The notes under the pieces were generated by a model. That model did no database searches. It was not told where the DNA came from and saw only the letters and a list, made by a program, of their open reading frames with translations. Below are positions 52,294-59,440 of a stretch of DNA of 64,000 nucleotides, piece by piece. Origin of the DNA: Actinotalea lenta (lineage in GTDB: Bacteria > Actinomycetota > Actinomycetes > Actinomycetales > Cellulomonadaceae). The translations under genes and the position numbers were made by a program. Positions within the stretch are counted from its first letter, which is position 1, and every line of letters starts with the position of its first letter. Location of the stretch: the NCBI RefSeq assembly GCF_030586465.1, contig NZ_JAUQYP010000002.1:128279-192278 (forward strand), given 5' to 3'.

Positions 52294-53094
52294 TCAGTGG
52301 CCGGTGTGGGCGGCGTCGCCGGCGCAGCAGGTCGCCTCCGCGGCGGCCGGTGCGGTGGCGCGGATGATCGCCGAGTGCAGACCGTCGGCGACCGGGTGCG
52401 TGAACGTGACGGACGCGTCCACGAAACCCGCTGCGGCGAGCTGCTCGAGGTACTCGCTGCGGGACAGCGCCCCGGCGATGCAGCCGACGTAGCTGCCGCG
52501 CTCGGCACGGTCGTCGGGGGACAGGTGGTCCTCGGCGACGACGTCGGACACCCCGAGCCGCCCGCCAGGTGCGAGCACGCGGAACGCCTCACGGAGCACC
52601 GCCGGCTTGTCCACGGACAGGTTGATCACGCAGTTGGAGATCACCACGTCCACCGCGTCGTCGGGCAGCGGCAGGTCCTCGATCGTCCCCTCGCGAAACT
52701 CGACGTTCGTCGCCCCGGCCTCGGCGGCGTTTCGCCGGGCCAGGTCGAGCATCTCGGGGGTCATGTCGACGCCGTAGACGAAGCCGGCGGGGCCCACGCG
52801 CCGCGCCGACAGCAGCACGTCGATGCCGCCGCCGGAGCCGAGGTCCAGCACGCGCTCGCCCTCCGCCAGCTCCGCGACGAGCAGCGGGTTGCCGCACCCG
52901 AGGGAGGCCTGGACGGCGGCGACCGGGAGGGCGGAGATGTCAGCGGCGCCGTAGAAGGACGACCCGAACGGGGTGTCCTCGCTCGGCCGGCAGCAGTCGG
53001 TGGAGCGGCGGGCCGACGCCGTCGCGGCCTCGGCGTAGCGGGCGCGCACGTCGGCCCTCAGCTGGATCTGGGTCTGGGTGTGGGTCTCGGTCAC
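52294..53094 (-). CDS. arsM: Arsenite methyltransferase ArsM
   Basis: A 266-residue SAM-dependent methyltransferase that methylates As(III). The SAM motif is VLDLGSGGGIDVLL (about 83), followed by VYGVDMTPEMLDLARRNA. Arsenite-binding cysteines are in STDCCRPSE (N-terminal), ISNCVINLSVDKP and YVGCIAGAL; a further pair lies at the C-terminus (ATCCAGD). GTG 53094 is preferred because GGAGG is 5 nt upstream; an ATG four codons earlier would overlap that site. It is divergent from arsR with about 100 bp between, where ArsR should bind. Confidence 0.93.
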   Translation of the reverse strand: MTETHTQTQIQLRADVRARYAEAATASARRSTDCCRPSEDTPFGSSFYGAADISALPVAAVQASLGCGNPLLVAELAEGERVLDLGSGGGIDVLLSARRVGPAGFVYGVDMTPEMLDLARRNAAEAGATNVEFREGTIEDLPLPDDAVDVVISNCVINLSVDKPAVLREAFRVLAPGGRLGVSDVVAEDHLSPDDRAERGSYVGCIAGALSRSEYLEQLAAAGFVDASVTFTHPVADGLHSAIIRATAPAAAEATCCAGDAAHTGH

Positions 53095-53106
53095 GGTCGC
53101 CTCCAT

Positions 53107-53196
53107 GCATGAACATTGATGAGTGTCGATGTGCGCTACCGTGGCACACGTATCGACCGCTGTCAATATGGACATAGATCGATATATGCTGCCGAC
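53107..53196. promoter_or_regulatory. Divergent arsR/arsM promoter-operator region
   Basis: This AT-rich gap stands out from the GC-rich surroundings. Three GTCGAT/ATCGAC/ATCGAT motifs occur at 53125, 53152 and 53178, with CAAT/ATTG half-sites nearby, consistent with ArsR binding on both promoters. TATGCT at 53185-53190 stands 6 nt before the arsR ATG as a leaderless -10. Confidence 0.6.
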
Positions 53197-53553
53197 ATGG
53201 TCACCAAGCTCCCGCTCGATGTCGCGGCTGCCGGCGAGGCGTGCTGCGCGCCGCTCGTCACGGAGACGATCACCGCCGAGCAGGCCGAGGTCCTCGCCGC
53301 CAGGATCAAGGCCCTCGCCGACCCGGCCCGCCTCCGGCTGGTCTCGCTGCTCGCCGCCAGCCCCGGCGGTGAGGCGTGCCAGTGCGACCTGACCGAGCCA
53401 CTCGGACTCTCGCAGCCCACGGTCTCCCATCACCTCAAGGTGCTGTACCAGGCGGGTCTGGTGGCCAAGGAGAAGCGCTCGACCTGGGTGTACTACTCCG
53501 TGGTGCCCGAGGCGTTGGCCACGATCGCCGACGTGCTGACGCCGGGGCGGTGA
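53197..53553 (+). CDS. arsR: ArsR-family arsenite-responsive repressor
   Basis: A 118-residue winged-helix repressor. The core DNA-binding region reads DLTEPLGLSQPTVSHHLKVL. Metal-binding cysteines are in EACQCDL, the position of the classical ELCVCDL motif in helix 3, plus an N-terminal pair (GEACCAPL). It should release DNA when As(III) or Sb(III) binds, inducing arsM and itself. An upstream frame from 53116 is rejected: it runs through the operator. ATG 53197 lies right after the -10, so the message is probably leaderless. Confidence 0.92.
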   Translation: MVTKLPLDVAAAGEACCAPLVTETITAEQAEVLAARIKALADPARLRLVSLLAASPGGEACQCDLTEPLGLSQPTVSHHLKVLYQAGLVAKEKRSTWVYYSVVPEALATIADVLTPGR

Positions 53554-53665
53554 CCACCGTCGGGCCCTCCGGCGTGCACGAGCAGGGGCGGGGCCCTGCG
53601 GCCTGGCCCTCGGCCGTCTGCGAGGTTGCGGCGATCGTGCAGGCCGCACCGCCCGACCGCCCCCG

Positions 53666-54403
53666 TCAGAGGTGGTAGTCGAAGCCCAGCCGGATCTTGT
53701 CGCCGCGGAACACGATCATCGAGTACTCGAACGGCGTGCCCGTGGCGTCGGAGATCACGTCCTCCAGGCGCAGCACCGGACGTCCGCGCCGGGTGCCGAG
53801 CAGCTGGGCCTCCTCGGTGCCGGCCGCGCTGGCCTCGAGGTGCTCGACGACGTGCTTCATGGACAACCCGTAGTGCTTCTCGAGGATGACGCAGAGCTGC
53901 TCCCCGGCGGCGTCGTGCCGGCCCAGGTCGGGGGCCAGGGAGGCCGGGACGTAGGAGTGGTGCAGGCTCAGCGGCTCGTCCTGCGCCGAGCGCAGCCGGT
54001 GGATCGCGTGCACGGTCGCGCCGTCCGGGAGGCCGAGCTTCTCGCGCACGAGCGGCGAGGCCTCCTCGATGCCGCTGGACAGCACCACGGTGGACGTGTG
54101 GTAGCCGGCCGCCTCGAGCTGTTCCCGGACACCCTGGTAGGCGGGGGACACTGCGTCGAAGCGCTGGGGCGCGACGAACGTGCCCTTGCCCTGCACCCTG
54201 AACAGCAGCCCCTCTGCCACCAGGGTGTTGAGCACGCCGCGCGTGGTCATCCGGCTGAGGCCGTAGATCTTCGTCAGCTCGTTCTCCGACGGGATGCGCT
54301 GGTTCGGGCGCCACTCGCCGTCGGCGATCCGGGCCCGCAGCTCGGCGTCGAGCTGGGCGTACAGCGGCACGGCGGACTCGCGGTCCAGCACGGGACTCGA
54401 CAC
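53666..54403 (-). CDS. GntR-family regulator, HutC/UTRA type
   Basis: A 245-residue regulator. The N-terminal winged helix (about 12-78: RIPSENELTKIYGLSRMTTR, then GVLNTLVAEGLLFRVQGKGT) is joined to a UTRA ligand-binding domain (about 95-240, ending EYSMIVFRGDKIRLGFDYHL). It is the last gene of the aldolase/HAD/DhaL/DhaK series, with a hairpin before it. Candidate operators lie upstream of the aldolase (57954-57988), so it probably controls the whole set in response to a sugar phosphate or amino sugar-like ligand (inference). Confidence 0.92.
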   Translation of the reverse strand: MSSPVLDRESAVPLYAQLDAELRARIADGEWRPNQRIPSENELTKIYGLSRMTTRGVLNTLVAEGLLFRVQGKGTFVAPQRFDAVSPAYQGVREQLEAAGYHTSTVVLSSGIEEASPLVREKLGLPDGATVHAIHRLRSAQDEPLSLHHSYVPASLAPDLGRHDAAGEQLCVILEKHYGLSMKHVVEHLEASAAGTEEAQLLGTRRGRPVLRLEDVISDATGTPFEYSMIVFRGDKIRLGFDYHL

Positions 54404-54498
54404 CGCTCAGCCTCCCTCGCGTGCACGCCGGGCGTGGCGGGCCAGTCTACTGGCGGGCTGGGCCGGTCCCACGCCGGGCTGGGTCCCACGCCGGGCCA

Positions 54499-54532
54499 GG
54501 TGGGGGCGGGGCGCGGACTCCCCACCCCCACC
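54499..54532 (-). terminator. Hairpin after dhaK
   Basis: GGTGGGGGCGGGG (54499-54511) pairs with CCCCACCCCCACC (54520-54532) with one mismatch around an 8-nt loop, 11 nt after the dhaK stop. Confidence 0.7.
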
Positions 54533-54542
54533 CGCGGTCCGC

Positions 54543-55538
54543 TCAGAACACCCGGTAGGCGATCTCCGCGGGGGCCTCGAGCAGGCGCTCGATCTCGTCG
54601 TCCAGCTTCACCAGGGTCAGCGACGCGCCCGCCATCTCCAGCGACGTGCAGTACTCGCCGACGTAGCTGCGTGCCACGGTGATGCCCTGGTCGGCCAGCT
54701 TGCGGTGGGCGATCCCGAAGAGCAGGTACAGCTCGCTGATCGGGGTGCCGCCGAGGCCGTTGATCATCAGCGCGACCCGGTCGCCCGAGGCGTACGGCAG
54801 GTCAGGGACCACCGCGCCGAGCAGCTCGTCGACGATCTCGTCCGCGGTGACGAGCGTCGCGCGGCGCCGGCCCGGCTCGCCGTGGATGCCGACGCCGACC
54901 TCCATCTCGTCCTCGCCCAGCTCGAACAGCGGGGAACCCTTGGCGGGCGGGGTGCACGCGGTCAGGGCGATGCCCATCGACCGCGTCACCGAGTTGACCT
55001 TCTCGCCGATCCGCACGACCTCGTCGAGCTCGGCGCCCTCCTCGGCGGCCGCACCGACGCACTTCATCACGAAGAAGTTCCCGGCCACGCCGCGGCGGCC
55101 CACGGTGTAGGTCGAGTCCTGGACGGCGACGTCGTCGTTGATGAAGAGCGTCGCGACCTTGATGCCCTCGGCCTCGCTCATCTCCTTGGCCATGTCGAAC
55201 GCCATCCGGTCGCCCGTGTAGTTGTTGACCAGAAGCAGCACGCCCTTGTCGGACCTGAGCAGCTTGACGGTCTCGTAGACGTAGTCCATCGGCGGCGCTG
55301 CGAACACGTCACCGGGGCAGGCGCCGTCGAGCATGCCCTTGCCGACCACCATGACGTGGGCCGGCTCATGGCCCGAGCCCGAGCCCTGGACGATCGACAC
55401 CTTGTCGGCGCGGGGGGCGTCCGCCCGCATGATGAGGTTGTACTTGGGCTCGTACTTCAGGGTGTCCGGGTTGGCCAGGGCGATGCCCGTGAGCATCTCG
55501 GGGACGAACTGCTTGGGGTCGTTGACGAACTTCTTCAC
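54543..55538 (-). CDS. dhaK: Dihydroxyacetone kinase subunit DhaK-like
   Basis: A 331-residue DhaK-fold protein that binds dihydroxyacetone or a similar ketose covalently for phosphorylation by DhaL. The substrate His is in EVGVGIHGEPG (about 210) and the binding loop is VQGSGSGHEPAH (about 45). GTG 55538 is preferred because GGAGG stands 5 nt before it; a GTG four codons earlier overlaps that site. Partner dhaL lies immediately upstream. No DhaM phosphotransferase gene is visible, so the pair probably uses ATP. The ketose could also be erythrulose or another C3-C4 sugar. Confidence 0.9.
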   Translation of the reverse strand: MKKFVNDPKQFVPEMLTGIALANPDTLKYEPKYNLIMRADAPRADKVSIVQGSGSGHEPAHVMVVGKGMLDGACPGDVFAAPPMDYVYETVKLLRSDKGVLLLVNNYTGDRMAFDMAKEMSEAEGIKVATLFINDDVAVQDSTYTVGRRGVAGNFFVMKCVGAAAEEGAELDEVVRIGEKVNSVTRSMGIALTACTPPAKGSPLFELGEDEMEVGVGIHGEPGRRRATLVTADEIVDELLGAVVPDLPYASGDRVALMINGLGGTPISELYLLFGIAHRKLADQGITVARSYVGEYCTSLEMAGASLTLVKLDDEIERLLEAPAEIAYRVF

Positions 55539-55640
55539 CACTGCCTCCACGCAACTCAGATCGACTTCCGGTGGCCGGCCGCATCCGGGCGACCGGTCGG
55601 CCCCGCGCGGCGGCGGGGAGACTGGCTGGGCCGGGGCCCG

Positions 55641-56270
55641 CTAGGACCACTGCTCGGCGATCGCGGTCGCGATCACCCCGATCGCCGTGGCACCCGCGTC
55701 CACCGAGCCGATCGAGCGCTCGCCGGTGTAGGCCGCACGGCCCCGCATCGCCTGCATGGTCTGGGTGGCCTGGGCCGCCTCACGCGCGGTCGCGGCCGCA
55801 GCGTCGGCGATCTCCTTCGTGCTCGCGCCGTCGGCGAGCCTGGCGGCGATCGTGTCCCGCATCGGCACGATCGCGTCCAGGAGGGTCTTGTCGCCGACGT
55901 CCGCGCCGCCGCGGGCCTTGATGCCCTCGACCGCGGCGTCCAGCATCGCCAGGACCGTGTCCCCGTCCAGCGTCTCGCGTGACTTGACCGCCATCGCGGC
56001 GCGCAGGAACGCGGTGCCCCAGATCGGGCCCGACGTCCCGCCGATCCGCCCGGTGATGATGAGGGCGATCTTCTGCAGGAACGTCGCGGCGTCGGTGCGG
56101 TCCAGGTCGTCCCAGTCGGCCAGCACGATCTCGAAGCCGCGCGCCAGGGAGTACCCGAAGTCGCCGTCACCGACCACCGAGTCCAGCTCGCCGAAGTAGG
56201 TCTCGTTGTCGACGGCGGTCCGGGCGATGATCTTCACGACGCGCTCGATGCCTGCCAGGTCCACGGCCAT
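55641..56270 (-). CDS. dhaL: Dihydroxyacetone kinase subunit DhaL-like
   Basis: A 209-residue DhaL-fold nucleotide-binding subunit. The magnesium-binding Asp motif is VVGDGDFGYSLARG (about 31) and the phosphate-binding turn is IGGTSGPIWGTAFL (about 92). It transfers phosphate from ADP/ATP to the substrate held on DhaK. It lies 4 nt after the HAD gene and 102 nt before dhaK. Length is normal. Confidence 0.9.
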   Translation of the reverse strand: MAVDLAGIERVVKIIARTAVDNETYFGELDSVVGDGDFGYSLARGFEIVLADWDDLDRTDAATFLQKIALIITGRIGGTSGPIWGTAFLRAAMAVKSRETLDGDTVLAMLDAAVEGIKARGGADVGDKTLLDAIVPMRDTIAARLADGASTKEIADAAAATAREAAQATQTMQAMRGRAAYTGERSIGSVDAGATAIGVIATAIAEQWS

Positions 56271-56274
56271 GGCC

Positions 56275-57057
56275 TCACTCCTTCGTGATCTCGACGAGCT
56301 GTGCCAGGTCGGCGAGCGTGACCTCGTCGCCGATCCCGAGGTGGTGGGGGTCCGCGAGGACCTCCGTCGGGGTGCCGGGGGCGTCCCCGAGGCTGCTGAC
56401 CACCAGCGCGGCGCCGGTGAAGTCCTCGTCGTGGGTGTACGTGCTCACGGTCACGACGGTGGTCAGCCCGGCCGCGAGCGCCGCCTGCAGCCCGTTGGCG
56501 CTGTCCTCCACGACGATCACGTCTGCCGGGTCGAGCCCCATCCCCTCCAGGGCGAGCAGGTAGATGTCCGGCGCGGGCTTCTTGTGCGCGACCACGTCGC
56601 CGGCGAACACCGCGAACCGTGCGGCGAGCTCGGGTCCCACGGCGTGCTCGAGCACGGCACGGACGGAACGCTCCGCCGAGGTCGAGGCGACCCCAAGGGC
56701 CCACCCCGCCTCGGCGGCTGCCGCGACGACCCGGGCGATCCCCGGGCGGCCCGGCAGCGCACCGGCCTCGACCAGGGCGATGTAGGTGTCGGTCTTGCGG
56801 CGGTGCCAGTCGGCGAGCATGGCGCGCTGCTCCGCCGGGTCGCTCGGCAGCCCGGCCTGCGCGACCAGCTCGGGGGTGAGCAGGGCGGCCATGCGCTCCT
56901 TGCCGCCCCCGATGAGCACGTACCGGCCGTACTCCTCCTCGCTCCACCGGACCGGGAGGCCCACGGCCTCGAACGTCGCGTTGAACGCGGGACGGTGACC
57001 GTCGCGCTCGGTGTCCGCCAGGACGCCGTCGCAGTCGAAGACCAGCGCGGGGCTCAT
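56275..57057 (-). CDS. HAD-superfamily phosphatase/phosphomutase (CbbY-like)
   Basis: A 260-residue HAD-IA hydrolase. Motif I is VFDCDGVLADTERDG with nucleophile Asp8 and acid/base Asp10. The helical cap includes YVLIGGGKERMAAL, as in the CbbY group. Motif II Ser/Thr is in GVASTSAERS, motif III Lys in AHKKPAPDIYLL, and motif IV is VVEDSANGLQAAL. It should remove or move a phosphate on a sugar phosphate. Its ATG overlaps the aldolase stop (ATGA), so the two are coupled. The substrate is unknown. Confidence 0.88.
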   Translation of the reverse strand: MSPALVFDCDGVLADTERDGHRPAFNATFEAVGLPVRWSEEEYGRYVLIGGGKERMAALLTPELVAQAGLPSDPAEQRAMLADWHRRKTDTYIALVEAGALPGRPGIARVVAAAAEAGWALGVASTSAERSVRAVLEHAVGPELAARFAVFAGDVVAHKKPAPDIYLLALEGMGLDPADVIVVEDSANGLQAALAAGLTTVVTVSTYTHDEDFTGAALVVSSLGDAPGTPTEVLADPHHLGIGDEVTLADLAQLVEITKE

Positions 57058-57923
57058 CGGGCCGCGTCCTGGGCGTGACCGGTGGACCCGAACCGGTCCA
57101 GGTGGCCCGCGACCTCGGCCTGCACCGCGTCGGAGATGTCCCGGAACATCGACGGCGGGTCCCATCTCCCGGTCTGCTCGGCCTTGGCGGTGTGTGCCTG
57201 CGCGGACTTCATGTAGGCGAGCTTCAGCCCGGTCGAGATGTTGATCTTCGAGACACCGGCCTCGATGAACGCGCGGAACGCCTCGTCCGTGAGCCCGGTG
57301 CCCCCGTGCAGCACGATCGGCAGGTCCGTGAGCCCGGTGAGCTCGCGCACCCGCTCGGGCAGGAGGACCGGAGAGCGGGTGTACAGCCCGTGGGCCGTGC
57401 CCAGCTGCGGGGCCAGCAGGTCGACACCCGTGCGCGTCGCCACCTCGACGAGGGTGGCCACGGAGTAGGCGTGCACGGCCTCGTCGGACCCGATGTCGTC
57501 CTCGACGCCGACGATGTTCTCGATCTCGCTCTCCACGTCGACGCCGGCGGCGTGCGCCTCGGCCACCACCTCGGCGGTCTCGCGCTCCGCGGTGGCGAGG
57601 TCGCGGTCGGAGGCGTCGAACAGCACGGATGACCAGCCGGCGGCGACGACCTGGGAGATCACGTCGCGGTGCGGGCAGTGGTCCAGGTGGAGCGCGACCG
57701 GCACCGGGGCGTCCTGGGCGGCGAGCCGGACCATCGTGGTGAGCAGCTCGACGCCGATCGACCGGACCGTCTTGACGGAGACCTGCACGATGACGGGGGA
57801 GGAGCGTTCGGTGGCCGCGGCGACCACCGCGCGCAGGCTGAGGTCGTCCAGGATGTTCACCGCGGCGACCGCGTAGCCGCCCTCTCGTGCGCGACGTGCC
57901 AGCCGAGCCGTGGACGTGATCAT
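57054..57923 (-). CDS. Class II ketose-bisphosphate aldolase
   Basis: A 289-residue class II (zinc) aldolase. Metal and catalytic signatures are ALHLDHCPHRD (Asp/His), ESEIENIVGVED, PQLGTAHGLY, VLHGGTGL and KINISTGLK. It is shorter than housekeeping fructose-bisphosphate aldolase and closer in length to tagatose/sorbose-type enzymes. It should split a ketose (bis)phosphate to dihydroxyacetone phosphate and an aldehyde. ATG 57923 follows GAGGAGG at 5 nt. First gene of the five-gene set with HAD, DhaL, DhaK and GntR; operator-like repeats lie 31-65 nt upstream. Confidence 0.9.
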   Translation of the reverse strand: MITSTARLARRAREGGYAVAAVNILDDLSLRAVVAAATERSSPVIVQVSVKTVRSIGVELLTTMVRLAAQDAPVPVALHLDHCPHRDVISQVVAAGWSSVLFDASDRDLATAERETAEVVAEAHAAGVDVESEIENIVGVEDDIGSDEAVHAYSVATLVEVATRTGVDLLAPQLGTAHGLYTRSPVLLPERVRELTGLTDLPIVLHGGTGLTDEAFRAFIEAGVSKINISTGLKLAYMKSAQAHTAKAEQTGRWDPPSMFRDISDAVQAEVAGHLDRFGSTGHAQDAAR

Positions 57924-57953
57924 CGGGGCCTCCTCGCCGAGCCCTCCGCGATC

Positions 57954-57988
57954 AGGACCTATGTCCTGCTGGACAGGACTATACAAGT
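57954..57988. promoter_or_regulatory. Candidate GntR operators of the aldolase operon
   Basis: AGGACCTATGTCCT (57954-57967) is a dyad AGGAC-N4-GTCCT. AGGACTATACAAGT (57975-57988) shares its AGGAC half; its complement reads ACTTGTATAG, like HutC/UTRA-type GntR half-sites. The two lie 21 bp apart, about two helical turns. The minus-strand TATAGT within the second could serve as a -10. Confidence 0.6.
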
Positions 57989-58167
57989 ACGGATGTCAAC
58001 GTCCAGCCTGTCGGTAGAACGTGCACGGGACGTGCGCGGGCCGGTCGGCACCGCCACCGCCGGAGCTGCTGGCGCGGCGGCTGCGCCGCGGTCTATCGTC
58101 CAAGTGGACACAGACGTCCGTTTAGAGCCGGGTGGCGAGTCCGACCCGTTGAGACGAGGAGGCCCCT

Positions 58168-59229
58168 GTGGCTGGACAGCTGAGTGCGAAGAGCACCATC
58201 AACGCGTGGCTCAAGCACCCCGTCGGGGGCGCGATCCTGCGCGAGATGCTGGCGGCCGGAGGGCAGGACGAGAAGGCGCTGCGCCCGGTGCGGATGTTCT
58301 CCCTCGAGCGTGTGGCGTCGATGAGCCGCGGCCAGATGACGGACGAGATGGTCGCGGACATGGTGGCCCGCGCCAATGCGGGTGGCGCCCAGGAGGCGTC
58401 CGGCGAGGCTGCGGAGGCGGTCGCCGGCGCCGCGCAGGCGGTCGGCCAGGAGACCGGGGAGGCCACCCCGCCGCCGTGGGTCGAGCGCATCGTGCCGGAC
58501 CGGTTCGCGGGTCGCACCGTGATCGTCACCGGCGCGGGGTCGGGCATCGGCCGGGCGACCGCGTCCCGGATCGCTCGCGAGGGCGGACGCGTGGTCGCGG
58601 TGGACGTGTCCGAGCAGCGGCTCGCGGAGGTCGCCGCCGAGCACCCCGGGATGATCACCGTGACGGCGGACATCACCGACCCCGAGGGCGTGGCCGGCAT
58701 CGTGGCCGCAGCCGGGGACCGCATCGACGGTCTCGCCAACGTCGCCGGGGTGATGGACGACATGACCCCGTTGCACGAGGTGCGCGACGCGGTGTGGCGC
58801 CGGGTCATGTCCGTCAACGTCGACGGTGCGTTCCTGCTCACGCGCGCCGTGCTCCCTGCGATGCTGGCGGCCGGACACGGGTCGGTGGTCAACGTGGCCT
58901 CGGAGGCGTCCCTGCGCGGCAGCGCCGCCGGCCTGGCGTACACGACGTCCAAGCACGCCGTCGTCGGCCTGACCAGGAGTGCCGCGTTCATGTACGGCCC
59001 GTCGGGGATCCGCGTCAACGCGGTGGCGCCGGGTCCGGTCGCCACCAACATCGAGGCGACGTTCGCCTCCGAGCTCGGTGGGCAGCGGCTCGGCCCCTTC
59101 ATGGCGCTGATCCCGCCGATCGCCGAGCCCGCGCAGCTCGCGGCGTCGATCACGTTCCTGCTCAGTGACGACGGGACCAACCTCAACGGCGTGATCCTGC
59201 CCTCGGACGGGGGCTGGTCGGTCGCCTGA
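58168..59229 (+). CDS. SDR oxidoreductase with an extra N-terminal module
   Basis: A 353-residue protein. Residues about 115-353 form a classical short-chain dehydrogenase: cofactor motif VTGAGSGIGRAT, NVAGVMDD, catalytic Ser in NVASEAS, and Tyr/Lys in YTTSKHAVVG. The first 65 residues (STINAWLKHPVGGAILREML, FSLERVASMSRGQMTDEMV) resemble the small helical tail found at the C-terminus of some GH3 beta-glucosidases, followed by an Ala/Glu-rich linker. That similarity is from memory. GTG start after GAGGAGG. Substrate unknown. Confidence 0.88.
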   Translation: MAGQLSAKSTINAWLKHPVGGAILREMLAAGGQDEKALRPVRMFSLERVASMSRGQMTDEMVADMVARANAGGAQEASGEAAEAVAGAAQAVGQETGEATPPPWVERIVPDRFAGRTVIVTGAGSGIGRATASRIAREGGRVVAVDVSEQRLAEVAAEHPGMITVTADITDPEGVAGIVAAAGDRIDGLANVAGVMDDMTPLHEVRDAVWRRVMSVNVDGAFLLTRAVLPAMLAAGHGSVVNVASEASLRGSAAGLAYTTSKHAVVGLTRSAAFMYGPSGIRVNAVAPGPVATNIEATFASELGGQRLGPFMALIPPIAEPAQLAASITFLLSDDGTNLNGVILPSDGGWSVA

Positions 59230-59440
59230 GGCCCGAGGCGGCGCCGACGCCGACGGGTCTGCACGCTGCTGACGCGAATCGCGCAGTTGACCACGGGATG
59301 GTGCGCCCGGACGGGTGATCGCGCGCGGGGATCGGTTGTGCCGCGAGGGCATCGGTCGATACGTAGGACGTTCGGCCTGCCCGCCCCCCGTCACGCCTGA
59401 GCCCCCCAGCCTGATGTGACACCCGTTCTACGGAGTCCTC

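Noticed and set aside
54150-54165. GCGTCGAAGCGCT inside the GntR gene as a third LacI operator
   Set aside because: It matches only one half of the 16-bp palindrome, lies in coding sequence and has no promoter nearby.
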